Source of the DNA: an uncultured bacterium
GTDB taxonomy: Bacteria > Verrucomicrobiota > Kiritimatiellia > CAIKKV01
Length of the DNA stretch: 54,454 nucleotides
NCBI GenBank assembly: GCA_938038445.1
Contig: CALHRZ010000034.1
Coordinates: 1 to 54,454 of the forward strand
Reading direction: 5' to 3'
Shown: one piece after another, positions 7,968-16,657 of the stretch
How the letters are laid out: each line of letters begins with the position of its first letter
How positions within the stretch are numbered: the stretch's first letter is position 1
Notes under the pieces: model-generated
Seen by the model: only the letters and a program-made list of their open reading frames with translations
Databases searched by the model: none
Told to the model about the DNA's origin: nothing
Translations under genes and position numbers: made by a program

Positions 7968-9491
7968 ATGGCGGATATAGACGATTTTCTCGTCGAATAT
8001 TCCATTTGGAATATTCCGCGCATCGTGCAGGGGCTTTCGTCCCCGCGGGACAGCCGCGAATTCAAACTGGCCCGCATGGCCGTCGCCCGGTTGTTGGGTC
8101 CCACTTCAATCTCAATCGCCTTTTGTGCGCTGGTCTTAGTGGCCCTTGTGACCATGGTCACCGGGACGACCGTCGTTTCCGAACGAACCTTGGAGGTTCA
8201 GGTGGTGGAACCTGAAATCGTCAAACCGGACGAGCTTCCTGAACCCCCGCCACCCGATTTTGAGCCGGACCAGCCGGTATTTACCGATCTTCCCAATCCG
8301 ATCAATTTGGTGCCGATTGAAGCCCCGGTTGAAGCTCCTGTGGTCAATCCTCAGGCGATTGAAATGGCGGCACCCGTTCCGATTTTGACCAAAAGCCCTC
8401 TGATCATCAAGAATCTTTACGGCGCGCGGATGAACGAGGCGACGCGCCAAGGCCAATTGCGCGCGTTTCGCGGCACTCGGCAGGGGGAGGATGCGGTCCT
8501 GCGGGCGCTTCGGTGGCTCAAAAAGAAGCAAGATCCGGACGGTTCTTGGAAGACGGCGAGCACCGTGGACCCTGTCGCCATGACCGGTCTGGCGGTTCTG
8601 ACTTTTTTGGCCCATGGCGAGACTCCTGGGCAGTCTCAGGAATTCGGCGAAACGGTCCGCAAGGCTCTCCAATATCTTATTTCCGTACAGAATCGATCTT
8701 CCGACGGGCGTTTCAGTGCGAACTCCTATACCCATGCCATCTGCACGTATGCCATGGCGGAAGCGTTTGCGCTCACGAAGATATTGGAGGTTCGCGATAG
8801 CATGGAGAAAGGGGTTGATTTTCTGATCAAAGGCCAGCAGGACGAGGGGGGGTTCGATTATGCGTATCGCAAAGGGGATCGTTTTGACGTGTCGGTTTCA
8901 GGTTGGAATATTCAGGCCCTGAAAGCAGCGCAGATGGCCGGATGCCAGCATCCTCGGTTGGAGAACGCCATTGAAAAAGCGATTCATTTTCTAAAAACCC
9001 AGGCTTATTCCCAGAATGGAAAGGGTTTTGTTTATTCCGGAAAGCCCGGGCAGCCTTCTGTTGGCGGGGCGTCGTGGACGATGACAGGTGTTGGGGTTTT
9101 GTGTTTACAATTACTGGGCCATGGAAAGAGTCCTGAGGCGCGGCAGGGGCTGGTTTTGCTCGAGCCATTGACCTGCAAGTGGCCCAAGGAAGGCAAGCCC
9201 CATGTGTATGGGTGGTATTATGTGACGCAAGCGCGTTTTCAGGCGGGGGGAAGTCTTTGGGATTCCTGGAACGCGGTGTTTAACAAGGAATATGTGGACG
9301 CACAGATTAAAGAGGACGATGGGTGCGGATACTGGCCGGTGGGCGATCATGGCGGGCCGGTCTATACCACCACTTTGGCTGCTCTTGCGCTTACCGTCTA
9401 TTACCGGTATCTACCGACTTATCGCCAGGTCGAAGAGGTATCGCCGATTGTCGCCACCGGCCAAGACGACATCATCATTCAGGTCAACTAG
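7968..9491 (+). CDS. Membrane-anchored protein with TonB-like Pro-rich linker and squalene-cyclase-like alpha/alpha toroid
   Basis: This 507-residue protein has a short cytoplasmic N-terminus, one membrane span (about 47-67), a Glu/Pro/Val-rich linker (78-135, for example PDELPEPPPPDFEPDQP) and a large C-terminal domain (165-490). The latter has repeated Gln/Asp-Gly-aromatic elements, KKQDPDGSWK, KGQQDEGGFDY and DDGCGYWP, each after a helix pair, as in the prenyltransferase/squalene-oxidase repeat fold. The N-terminal layout resembles TonB or other energy transducers. The DXDD motif of true cyclases is not seen, so enzymatic activity is doubtful; related toroid domains act in binding. AAGGAG lies seven bases before the ATG. 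Its 3' end overlaps the convergent Nudix gene by 8 bp. Function unknown. Confidence 0.8.
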   Translation: MADIDDFLVEYSIWNIPRIVQGLSSPRDSREFKLARMAVARLLGPTSISIAFCALVLVALVTMVTGTTVVSERTLEVQVVEPEIVKPDELPEPPPPDFEPDQPVFTDLPNPINLVPIEAPVEAPVVNPQAIEMAAPVPILTKSPLIIKNLYGARMNEATRQGQLRAFRGTRQGEDAVLRALRWLKKKQDPDGSWKTASTVDPVAMTGLAVLTFLAHGETPGQSQEFGETVRKALQYLISVQNRSSDGRFSANSYTHAICTYAMAEAFALTKILEVRDSMEKGVDFLIKGQQDEGGFDYAYRKGDRFDVSVSGWNIQALKAAQMAGCQHPRLENAIEKAIHFLKTQAYSQNGKGFVYSGKPGQPSVGGASWTMTGVGVLCLQLLGHGKSPEARQGLVLLEPLTCKWPKEGKPHVYGWYYVTQARFQAGGSLWDSWNAVFNKEYVDAQIKEDDGCGYWPVGDHGGPVYTTTLAALALTVYYRYLPTYRQVEEVSPIVATGQDDIIIQVN

Positions 9492-9900
9492 GTTCTTTCG
9501 CCTTTCTTTGGGCGAGCCATCGTCGGATGACAGGGCGATCAGGGGCCGACCATTCCAGCGAAAGAAGTTCCTCCGGGGTGAACCAATCCCATGATTCATG
9601 TTCGCGAAGCTGGACAGCGCCGCGGCGCCATCGGCAGACGACAGGAAAGAGGCGAACGGCTAAACCGGGCAAAACGGTGCGGCAGGGAGGCCAGGAGGCA
9701 AGGGGTTCGACTTGAATTCCCAGCTCTTCCCAGAGCTCTCTTCGGACACAGGCTTCGGGCGTTTCGCCCGGTTCGATCTTTCCGCCCGGCAATTCCCACC
9801 GTCCGCCATTGGCGCCTGTAGGGCCCCGTTTTGCTGCGAAGAGGCGGCCTTTTTTTTCCATCACGGCGCAGGCGACCCGAATCGCACGTCGAGGGGCCAT
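9484..9900 (-). CDS. Nudix hydrolase, MutT-like (oxidised dNTP clean-up)
   Basis: This 138-residue protein is the size of a single Nudix domain. The complete Nudix box runs from G40 to I62 and fits G-x5-E-x7-RE-U-x-EE-x-G-U (GGKIEPGETPEACVRRELW then EELGI). The N-terminal strand IRVACAVMEKKGRLFAAKR and the following GRWELPGG are typical of MutT/NudG enzymes, which hydrolyse 8-oxo-dGTP or related nucleotides to the monophosphate with Mg2+. It is the last gene of an apparent acyl-CoA dehydrogenase-proC-Nudix operon, six bases after proC. Nudix substrates are hard to predict, so 8-oxo-dGTPase activity is a reasonable guess, not a finding. Confidence 0.88.
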   Translation of the reverse strand: MAPRRAIRVACAVMEKKGRLFAAKRGPTGANGGRWELPGGKIEPGETPEACVRRELWEELGIQVEPLASWPPCRTVLPGLAVRLFPVVCRWRRGAVQLREHESWDWFTPEELLSLEWSAPDRPVIRRWLAQRKAKEPS

Positions 9901-9906
9901 GACGGT

Positions 9907-10710
9907 TCATCCTTCCGAAAGTTCGCGGCTCCTGCGGGCGGCGGCCGCCACCATCCGGCGGACGAGGGCATCGAAATCGGACTGATCCAGCGTCTTGAGT
10001 CCTTCAGCCGTCGTGCCCTGCGGCGAGGCGACCATTGCGATGAGCATCTTCGGGTCTGGCTGGGGCCCGGCCAGCATGCGGGCCGTACCTAGCATGGTTT
10101 GGACTGCCAGGCGACGCGCATCGGCTTCGGAAAGTCCTTCCGCGACGGCCGCTTCCGTCAGGGCAAGCAGAAATCGGGCGAAAAAGGCCGGTCCACTTCC
10201 GCTGAGGGCCGTCACGGCGTCGAACAGTGGCTCGGGGAGTTCCAACGTTTTGCCGCAGGCGCTCAGGAGGCGCTGGGCTGTAGCGCGGTCATGAGGTGTG
10301 GCCAGGGTTCCGGGTGTGAACACATTCATTCCTTCGCCGATGAGACAGCAAACGTTGGGCATGACTCGGATGATTCGGGCGTTGGGGAGGTAACGTTCGA
10401 GGAAGGCCAGACGTTTTCCCGCTGCGATCGAGATCACAAGCGGGTTTTGCTGTTCCACCGTGGGGGCGATTTCTTGGAGTACTGCTTGCAGTTGTTGGGG
10501 TTTGACGGCCAGAAAGAGCACATCGGCCGATTGCGATGCTTCGCGATTGTCTGGGGTTGTCCGGACGCCGAGTTGTTGTTGAAGCGCCAGCTGACGCTCG
10601 GAAAGAGGGTCGGCCGCGATGCATTGGTCGGGGGTGGAGACTCCTGCATGGAGGAGCGCTTCCAGAAAGGCCCCTCCCATCCTCCCGGCGCCGAGGAAGG
10701 CCAACCGCAT
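9907..10710 (-). CDS. proC: Pyrroline-5-carboxylate reductase
   Basis: This 267-residue NAD(P)H enzyme makes L-proline from 1-pyrroline-5-carboxylate, the last step of proline synthesis. The N-terminal Rossmann motif is LAFLGAGRMGGAFLEALL, followed by DVLFLAVKPQQL and the VISIAAGKRLAFLE segment. VMPNVCCLIGEGMNVF and the dimerisation-domain signature ALSGSGPAFFARFLLALTEA with the later QTMLGTARML segment are diagnostic of ProC. Length is normal. It starts four bases after the acyl-CoA dehydrogenase stop and is followed closely by the Nudix gene, so all three probably share one transcript, although no metabolic link between them is clear. Confidence 0.93.
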   Translation of the reverse strand: MRLAFLGAGRMGGAFLEALLHAGVSTPDQCIAADPLSERQLALQQQLGVRTTPDNREASQSADVLFLAVKPQQLQAVLQEIAPTVEQQNPLVISIAAGKRLAFLERYLPNARIIRVMPNVCCLIGEGMNVFTPGTLATPHDRATAQRLLSACGKTLELPEPLFDAVTALSGSGPAFFARFLLALTEAAVAEGLSEADARRLAVQTMLGTARMLAGPQPDPKMLIAMVASPQGTTAEGLKTLDQSDFDALVRRMVAAAARRSRELSEG

Positions 10711-10714
10711 GGAA

Positions 10715-11875
10715 TCAGTCTCCCTTTGCCGCCGATTCTTTGGCGAGGCAGATTGCGATTACGTCCCTCTGTATCTGATTCGTTCCCTCGTAAATTTGGG
10801 TGATTTTGGCGTCCCGCATCATTTTTTCGACGGGGTATTCCTTCATGTAACCATAACCGCCGAAGACTTGGACGGCATCCGTGGTGACCTTCATTGCGGT
10901 ATCGGAGGCGAACAGTTTTGCCATAGCGGAGATTTTGGAGACATCCTTAACGCCGGCGTCAATCGCCCGGGCTGTTTGATAAACGAGGGCGCGGGCGGCC
11001 TCGGTTTGAGTGGCCATATCGGCCAGCATGAAGGAGACGCCTTGAAAGGCGTTGATCGGTTTTCCGAACTGGCGGCGTTTCCGGCTGTAAGCCACCGCCT
11101 CCTCCAGAGCACCGGCGGCGATACCCAGCGCCTGGGCCGCCACCCCGGGGCGGGATTGATCCAGCGTCCGCATGGCGACCATGAACCCCATCCCTTCCCG
11201 GCCGAGGATTTGGGATTGGTGGACCCGGCAGTCCTGAAAGATGAGTTCCCGTGTGGCGGAAGCCCGGATGCCCATCTTATTTTCCTTCTTTCCGAAGGTG
11301 AACCCGGGCGTGCCCTTTTCTACGATGAAAGCCGTCGCACCTCGGGCCCCCTTAGCCTTGTTTGTCAATGCGATGACGGTGTAAATATCGGCTTCCCCGC
11401 CGTTCGTGATCCATTGCTTGGTGCCGTTCAGCACGTACAGGTCGCCCTCCTTAACGGCGGTCGTACGGATGCCACCGGCGTCGCTGCCGGCTTCCGGTTC
11501 TGTAAGGGCGAAGGCCGCCAGAGTGCCGGAGGCCACACGGGGAAGGTATTTCTGCTTCTGTTCCTCATTGCCGAAGAGGATGATCGGATAGGTTCCGAGG
11601 GCGGTTGCGGCCAAGCCGAGTGCAATACCGCTGCATACCTTGGAAAGGGTTTCCACCGCGATCACGAGGTCCATGACTCCGCCGCCCATTCCGCCGTACT
11701 TTTCCTCAATGAAGAGACCGAACAGCCCGGTTTCGGCAAACACCTTCATGATCTCGTGGGGGAATTCACCGGTTTCGTCGTAATGAGCGCGAACCGGTTT
11801 GATTTTTTCCTCCGCGATTTGTTCGCAAAGGTCCTTAATGTTCTGCTGCAATTCGGTTAGTTGATAATCCATCAT
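10715..11875 (-). CDS. Acyl-CoA dehydrogenase
   Basis: This FAD flavoprotein oxidises an acyl-CoA to the trans-2-enoyl-CoA and passes electrons to ETF. The ATG at 11875 (MMDYQLTELQQ) gives 386 residues, the family norm; the frame is open upstream to 12274, but that part has no family similarity. A GGAG lies seven bases ahead. Domains in order are the helical N-terminus, the middle beta-domain with FALTEPEAGSDAGG and KQWITNGGEADIYTVIA, and the C-terminal helical domain with RRQFGKPINAFQGVSFMLAD. The Glu in IYEGTNQIQRDVI is at the position of the catalytic base of short-chain/butyryl enzymes. No EtfA/B, thiolase or enoyl-CoA hydratase is in the window. Chain-length preference is not determinable here. 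Confidence 0.92.
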   Translation of the reverse strand: MMDYQLTELQQNIKDLCEQIAEEKIKPVRAHYDETGEFPHEIMKVFAETGLFGLFIEEKYGGMGGGVMDLVIAVETLSKVCSGIALGLAATALGTYPIILFGNEEQKQKYLPRVASGTLAAFALTEPEAGSDAGGIRTTAVKEGDLYVLNGTKQWITNGGEADIYTVIALTNKAKGARGATAFIVEKGTPGFTFGKKENKMGIRASATRELIFQDCRVHQSQILGREGMGFMVAMRTLDQSRPGVAAQALGIAAGALEEAVAYSRKRRQFGKPINAFQGVSFMLADMATQTEAARALVYQTARAIDAGVKDVSKISAMAKLFASDTAMKVTTDAVQVFGGYGYMKEYPVEKMMRDAKITQIYEGTNQIQRDVIAICLAKESAAKGD

Positions 11876-12592
11876 CGGGCTCCATCCGAGGGGTTGAAAC
11901 GGGGCACACTTTAGCCCGGTGGACCGGAAGACACAAGCAAATTTACCTTGGCCGTGGAACACGGAAGGGATATGGCATCCCCTGGCTCGTATTCGGTGTT
12001 TGGGGAGGATGGGGATTCGGGGGTTGAGAGCGAGGCTGCCTACCCCCAGGGGGGAAGGGGGCAGGTACGCGGTCCTCGCAAAAACCGGGACATCCAGATG
12101 ACCATACGGAGCGTCTGCAGATCTGTTCGATATCTCTGAATCTTGGCGCGCCTTGACTCGCTTCAGCCTGCCTCGCTGACAATACACCAGCCACATGAAA
12201 TCCTGGGGGGTGGATACGCAGACCGTCACGATCCAGGCCGACGACGACAGCCTCATTGAGCGCGAGCGCTTCATAATCGAGCCGTTTCACCGCCGCTCCG
12301 ACTTCCTCGCCCAAGACACCCTCTATCAACTCCTCTTCCATTACGCCCGCACCAACTTCTCCAAGAGCCACCAGACGTCTATCCCGATCATCCGCCAACG
12401 CGATCCCGCGATTGGTCTTCGGATCGGCTTCCTCCCGCCCCTCTTCCTCGAAAGGTTGCTCCCGAAGCCCGATTCCCCTATCCTCTCCTCCCCCCCGAGG
12501 GGATATCATGTCCCCTCCGATTCCTCTCTCGATGGTTTCGGCTTGATTCCGTTTTTTTGCAACGTAGGATATCTTTCGAAAGGGATTAAGGT
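11876..12592. other. 717-bp intergenic region with a coding-like segment
   Basis: This lies between the acyl-CoA dehydrogenase start and the small exported protein. The part from about 12180 to 12510 is unlike the rest: read on the minus strand (open from an ATG at 12509) codons are strongly G-first, and read on the plus strand (ATG at 12195) third positions are mostly C. Such phase structure usually marks present or former coding sequence. I recognise neither product and see no ribosome site for either. The part nearest the dehydrogenase (11876-12140) must hold its promoter, but I cannot pick one out. Confidence 0.4.
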
Positions 12593-13117
12593 ATGAAAAA
12601 CTGGATGGTATGGTCGTGGACCTTTTTGTTCGCCGTGAAAACCCTTTTTGGAGAGGAATCGGCTTCGGTTTGGGTGGTGGTAAAGCAGACCGACATGACC
12701 CGCAAGGTGGAGTATCGGATCATGACCGAGGCGGAGTACAAGACGTTGGAGCAACAGATTCGACGGGAGGCGGCTCTTTTTTCCAAGGCGGAAGAGCTGG
12801 CTAAAAAGGAGTGGAAGAGCGACGAGGCGACGCGGAAGGAAGCGTTTCCCTCCAGCCGGATTAATCCTCCGAAAGTGGAGGTTTTGGATCGGACTACGGA
12901 CCGCGCGCGGGCGGAAAAACGGGCTGAGGCAGGCAACAAGTCGGAAGAACGGAAGAATGAACCGCGCCGAACGAGTGCCAAACCGACGGAAGCGGAGAAG
13001 AAGATGGCCGCGGAAAAGGCGGAGGAGGATCGTCTAGCGGGCAAAGCGGCCGAACTGGTTAAGGGCAAACTGTCCGAGTTGTTGAAACCGGCTGCTGAAG
13101 CGTCTGCGACGCCCTGA
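12593..13117 (+). CDS. Small exported charged coiled-coil protein of unknown function
   Basis: This 174-residue protein starts with a Sec-type signal peptide (MKNWMVWSWTFLFAVKTLFG, cleavage around 20). A short beta-like stretch follows (ASVWVVVKQTDMTRKVEYRI). From residue 47 on it is dominated by Glu, Lys, Arg and Ala with long helical potential: EYKTLEQQIRREAALFSKAE, then many Arg/Lys/Glu pairs up to ELVKGKLSELLKP. Such proteins are often periplasmic, but no family is recognised. The upstream AAAGGG at eight bases and the intact frame support expression. It converges on the glycosyltransferase with only six bases between stop codons. Confidence 0.7.
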   Translation: MKNWMVWSWTFLFAVKTLFGEESASVWVVVKQTDMTRKVEYRIMTEAEYKTLEQQIRREAALFSKAEELAKKEWKSDEATRKEAFPSSRINPPKVEVLDRTTDRARAEKRAEAGNKSEERKNEPRRTSAKPTEAEKKMAAEKAEEDRLAGKAAELVKGKLSELLKPAAEASATP

Positions 13118-13123
13118 TCTTCC

Positions 13124-14302
13124 TTAGCTGCCGGCGAGGATCCGTTTCGATTTCAAATCCTGTTCGAGCGCGGCGTAGAACGCATCAACCGTCTTTTCGA
13201 ATGCGGTTTTCGAGTGAAATGCACGCGCTTGAGTTCTTCCGTTCCGTCCCAATCGAGCCCGTTCTTCGGGATGACGGGCCAGATCGAGCATAGCCTGTGC
13301 GAAGGGCATTGGCTCTGGAGGGGCGAGTCGGGCGATATGCGAAGAGAGCGCCTGACGATGGGTGGGCAAATCGGTGGCGAGGACCGCTTTTCCCGAGTCG
13401 AGATAGGTATAGATTTTCATTGGCGTATTGTTGCCCTTGAGTCGGGGCGAGACGAGAATATCGGCGTCGGCCATGAGGGCAGGAAGTGCAGAAAGAGGAG
13501 TGGCACCGAGGAAGCGGACCGCGTCGGAGAGTCCGAGGGCTGCCGCGCGGGCGGCGTAGCGGGCGATTTCGGGGGGGCTGCCTCCGGCGATGGTGAGGAG
13601 GAGGTCCTGGTGTTTCTGGCGGGCGAAATGGAAGGCGTCGAGGAGGAGGTCCACGCCTTGATACGGCTCAAGGTTCCCGACGTACAGGAGCCGGACGGCG
13701 GTTTGGCGGAGGGGTGGCGAATGGAGGTTTGGATCGTAGTCGTCGGGCAGGAGGGAACAATCGCGCAACACGGCTACGCGTTGGGCTCCGGCGGCATGTG
13801 CGATTTCGGCCAGTGCGTCGCAGACACAGAGGACCCCCGTCGCCTTTCGAATGGCCCATCGTTCCAACCGTTGGAGGAGGGGAAGGACGAACCGGACCTG
13901 GGGTGCGCTTTCCACGATCTGGAGGGGCATTGAGGAATCCATGTCATAAACGACGGCGGCCCGTGTGAACAGGCGGAGGAAATGGGCGATGAAGACGCCT
14001 TCTTCCACCGCGTGGTAAACCTCATATCGCCGAGTCCAGGCGAGACGCACGCAAAGGAACCCGAGAAGAAGATCGCAAATCAGCTTCGCGGCGGAGAAGC
14101 CGGGCCGAACCTTTCGAATGAAAGGGACACGAAAGATGCGGCGGACCGTTACGTTGGGATAAGAGGGGGTTGCGCCGAGATGCCAAGTGGCGATATCGAC
14201 CACATGGCCCAATGCGGAGAGTCTTTGAACGAGGAGACGGACGGCGATTGGCGTCCCACGTTCCTGGAAAAAGGGCTGAGGAGCGATGACCAGAATCCGC
14301 AT
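13124..14302 (-). CDS. Glycosyltransferase family 4 protein
   Basis: This 392-residue GT-B glycosyltransferase probably transfers a nucleotide sugar to a glycan or lipid acceptor on the cytoplasmic face of the inner membrane. The start MRILVIAPQPFFQERGTPIA is the classic GT4 opening with the Gly-Thr-Pro loop. The acceptor half continues to about residue 185 (HAVEEGVFIAHFLR, VVYDMDSSMP). The donor half has VRLLYVGNLEPYQGVDLLLD, LLLTIAGGSPPEIARYA and VSPRLKGNNTPMKIYTYLDS; the last matches the donor-binding E-x7-E region, though with Asp in place of the second Glu. The frame is open upstream to 14608, but similarity begins at 14302. It is divergent from the GH42-like gene. No polysaccharide flippase or ligase is nearby. 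Confidence 0.88.
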   Translation of the reverse strand: MRILVIAPQPFFQERGTPIAVRLLVQRLSALGHVVDIATWHLGATPSYPNVTVRRIFRVPFIRKVRPGFSAAKLICDLLLGFLCVRLAWTRRYEVYHAVEEGVFIAHFLRLFTRAAVVYDMDSSMPLQIVESAPQVRFVLPLLQRLERWAIRKATGVLCVCDALAEIAHAAGAQRVAVLRDCSLLPDDYDPNLHSPPLRQTAVRLLYVGNLEPYQGVDLLLDAFHFARQKHQDLLLTIAGGSPPEIARYAARAAALGLSDAVRFLGATPLSALPALMADADILVSPRLKGNNTPMKIYTYLDSGKAVLATDLPTHRQALSSHIARLAPPEPMPFAQAMLDLARHPEERARLGRNGRTQARAFHSKTAFEKTVDAFYAALEQDLKSKRILAGS

Positions 14303-14407
14303 GTCTTCATGATCGTCTTGGAACGCGCCGATGTCGAGTGCAAACGACTCATGGACATTGGGGCGGTGAGTTGATAAAGTGATGCGCAAAAGCGATCGTC
14401 TGTTGAA

Positions 14408-16657
14408 GTGTATGATCCCTTGTCCAACCGGCCGGGAGAGGGCCGTTTTGTTGCATCGCTCGGGCGCGTGGGTGGTCAGCCTTGTCTGATGGTGAACGGC
14501 CGGCCGATTTTCCTTCAGGCGCCATTTCTCCATAAGGCGCCCTATGAGAGTTTTGCGGCGGCCCGGACGGGGCTTTACATGGTGTCCGATCCCCCTTTTC
14601 CGATTCATCCGGACGGTTCGGTGGACCCATCGGCCATTGAGAAGGAAGCCGATGCGGTTCTGGCGCGGGAGCCAGGTGCGTTGTTGATTCTTCGCACTTG
14701 TTTACGCGCGCCGAACTGGTGGCTGGATGCGCATCCGGATGAGGCGATACAATTTGACCGGGATGTTAGGCGATACACTGGGCTTTGGTACCATTTTGGG
14801 GAAGGATATCGGGACGCGTCGTATGGATCGGATCTCTGGCTTGAGCTGCTGACGGGCGCATATGACCGGCTGTGTCGGCATCTGCACGCTCGTTATGAGG
14901 GGCGGTTTATTCTTTATCAGTTTGGGATGGGTTCCTGCGGCGAGAATCATCCTATTGGCGCATGTGCACCTGACGGGCGATGGTTTTGCGCCGATTTTTC
15001 TCTCGCAATGACGCGTTGTTTTCGACGTTGGCTTCGCGCGAGGTATGGAACCGACGCGGCGCTTCAGGCGGCCTGGTCACAACCCGACGTCACGATACAC
15101 GGGGCGGTGCCTCCGCCTCGTCTTGAGCGGCTGCGCACCGACCGATTCACGTTTCGGGATCCCCGCCGCGCGTGGGTGGCCGACTATCTGGAATGTTTTG
15201 CCGATCGGATCGAGGAGATCGTGATTACGATTTGCGGTTCTATCAAGCGGGCCACGAATTGGGAAAGTCTTGCCGGCAGCCATTTGGGAGCTCTGATGGA
15301 TGCCGGTTTTCACGCCTACCTCTACAATCAGGTTTGCACGAACAAGTTTCGCCGTGCCCTTGCGCATCCGGATGTGGATACCTTCACGTCGCCGGCTTCT
15401 TACGACAACCGTGTTCCGGGGGGCGATTCGACTTCCATGATGCCGGTCGGCAGCGTTTTGCTCCACAACAAGTTGATTTTTCAGGATCAGGATACTCGGA
15501 CTTTTCATATTCCGGAGGCGGCCCGGCGGGGGTACATTTTGGGAGCGATTGCAGCGGATGAGCGGGAGACAGTCGGGGTTCTCAAGCGGGACATTGGGCA
15601 GGCGGTCATCCGGGGCTATGGCTTCTGGTGGCACGCGATGGTACCCGGGATGTATGATCATCCGGCGATTCAAGATTGCATCGGCAGGCTTTCCGAAATC
15701 GCGCGGCGGAGTTTGCGGTTTCCGCGGGGGGTTCCGCCGGGCGTGGCCATCGTGGTGGATGAGGAAAGCGCCTTCCATCAGCAGAACGCCAATCGACTTT
15801 TTTATCCGATGCTTTATTATCAGCGGCAGTATTATTGGGGCCGCAGTGGGGTTGCGTGGAACGTCTATTTGCACAATGATCTCGAACGCCCCGAATTTCC
15901 GGATCATCGGTTTTACTGGTTTTTGAATACGTTTTTCTTGACCGATGCGGAAATGGAAAGCATAGAGCAACGGGTCAAACGCAATGGAAACGTGGTCCTG
16001 TGGACCTATGCGCCGGGGATCCAATCGTCGGCGGGGCTGGATTTGAAACGGGTGGAGCGTCTGACGGGTTTTCGTCTTCGGAGTGCGGAGGTCGAAGCTT
16101 TACCGCGCGTTACCCTGACGCAACGGGACCATCCTTTTGCGCGGGACGACCGCCCGGCGGGTGTTGTCCATCGGTATCGGGACCCCGAAGCCATGCCGAC
16201 GTTTGTAGGGGCTGGTCCGATGGGCAACGACGATCGAGCCGGCATTTTCGGCCCTTTGATATATGTGGACGACCCGGAGGCGGAAACCCTTGGCGAACTC
16301 GACCCCTTACAGGTTCCGGGTTTCTGTCTCAAGCGATTTAGGGAATGGACCTCGATTTTTCTTTCGGCGCCGATGATCCATCATTTCGTATTGCGGAATA
16401 TCGCGCGTTGGGCAGGTCTGCATGTGTATTCGGACGGCAACGATGTGTTGCTTCCGGGGCGTTCGTTTTTGACGCTTCATGCGCGCGCGGCCGGTGAGAA
16501 GCGGGTCCGTTTGGTCGAACCGGCAGACGTCTATGAGTGTTATGAGGGCCGGCTGATCGGGCGGAACATTCGGGAATTCACAGACGCGCTGGGACGGTTC
16601 GACACGGGCTTTTATTTCGTGGGCTGCCTGGACGAATATGAGAATGCGGGAGGGTGA
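14408..16657 (+). CDS. Large GH42-like (GH-A clan) hydrolase family protein, activity uncertain
   Basis: This 749-residue protein has a short beta-sandwich opening (residues 10-45, LMVNGRPIFLQAPFLHKAPY), a TIM-barrel-like region, and later a beta-galactosidase-trimerisation-like region (about 430-640) with GVAIVVDEESAFHQQNA and NTFFLTDAEMESIEQRVKRN. In the barrel, YQFGMGSCGENHPIGA may carry the acid/base at GENH, and HNKLIFQDQDTRTFH corresponds to a segment where I would expect an acidic nucleophile; here there are only Asp and Gln. There is no signal peptide, so it acts in the cytoplasm. Start is GTG at 14408 after an in-frame stop at 14375. Its TGA overlaps the GTG of the next gene. Function is inferred from fold resemblance only. 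Confidence 0.7.
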   Translation: MYDPLSNRPGEGRFVASLGRVGGQPCLMVNGRPIFLQAPFLHKAPYESFAAARTGLYMVSDPPFPIHPDGSVDPSAIEKEADAVLAREPGALLILRTCLRAPNWWLDAHPDEAIQFDRDVRRYTGLWYHFGEGYRDASYGSDLWLELLTGAYDRLCRHLHARYEGRFILYQFGMGSCGENHPIGACAPDGRWFCADFSLAMTRCFRRWLRARYGTDAALQAAWSQPDVTIHGAVPPPRLERLRTDRFTFRDPRRAWVADYLECFADRIEEIVITICGSIKRATNWESLAGSHLGALMDAGFHAYLYNQVCTNKFRRALAHPDVDTFTSPASYDNRVPGGDSTSMMPVGSVLLHNKLIFQDQDTRTFHIPEAARRGYILGAIAADERETVGVLKRDIGQAVIRGYGFWWHAMVPGMYDHPAIQDCIGRLSEIARRSLRFPRGVPPGVAIVVDEESAFHQQNANRLFYPMLYYQRQYYWGRSGVAWNVYLHNDLERPEFPDHRFYWFLNTFFLTDAEMESIEQRVKRNGNVVLWTYAPGIQSSAGLDLKRVERLTGFRLRSAEVEALPRVTLTQRDHPFARDDRPAGVVHRYRDPEAMPTFVGAGPMGNDDRAGIFGPLIYVDDPEAETLGELDPLQVPGFCLKRFREWTSIFLSAPMIHHFVLRNIARWAGLHVYSDGNDVLLPGRSFLTLHARAAGEKRVRLVEPADVYECYEGRLIGRNIREFTDALGRFDTGFYFVGCLDEYENAGG

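Noticed and set aside
10619..11860. 413-codon plus-strand open frame opposite the acyl-CoA dehydrogenase
   Set aside because: The minus strand encodes a full acyl-CoA dehydrogenase with all family motifs; the opposite frame is a shadow.
11876..12274. N-terminal extension of the acyl-CoA dehydrogenase
   Set aside because: The frame is open, but these 133 codons have no family similarity. The ATG at 11875 has a GGAG and gives the standard length.
15077..16024. 315-codon minus-strand open frame inside the GH42-like gene
   Set aside because: Composition is Arg/Pro/Ile-rich with no motif, and the plus strand carries a coupled operon of real genes.
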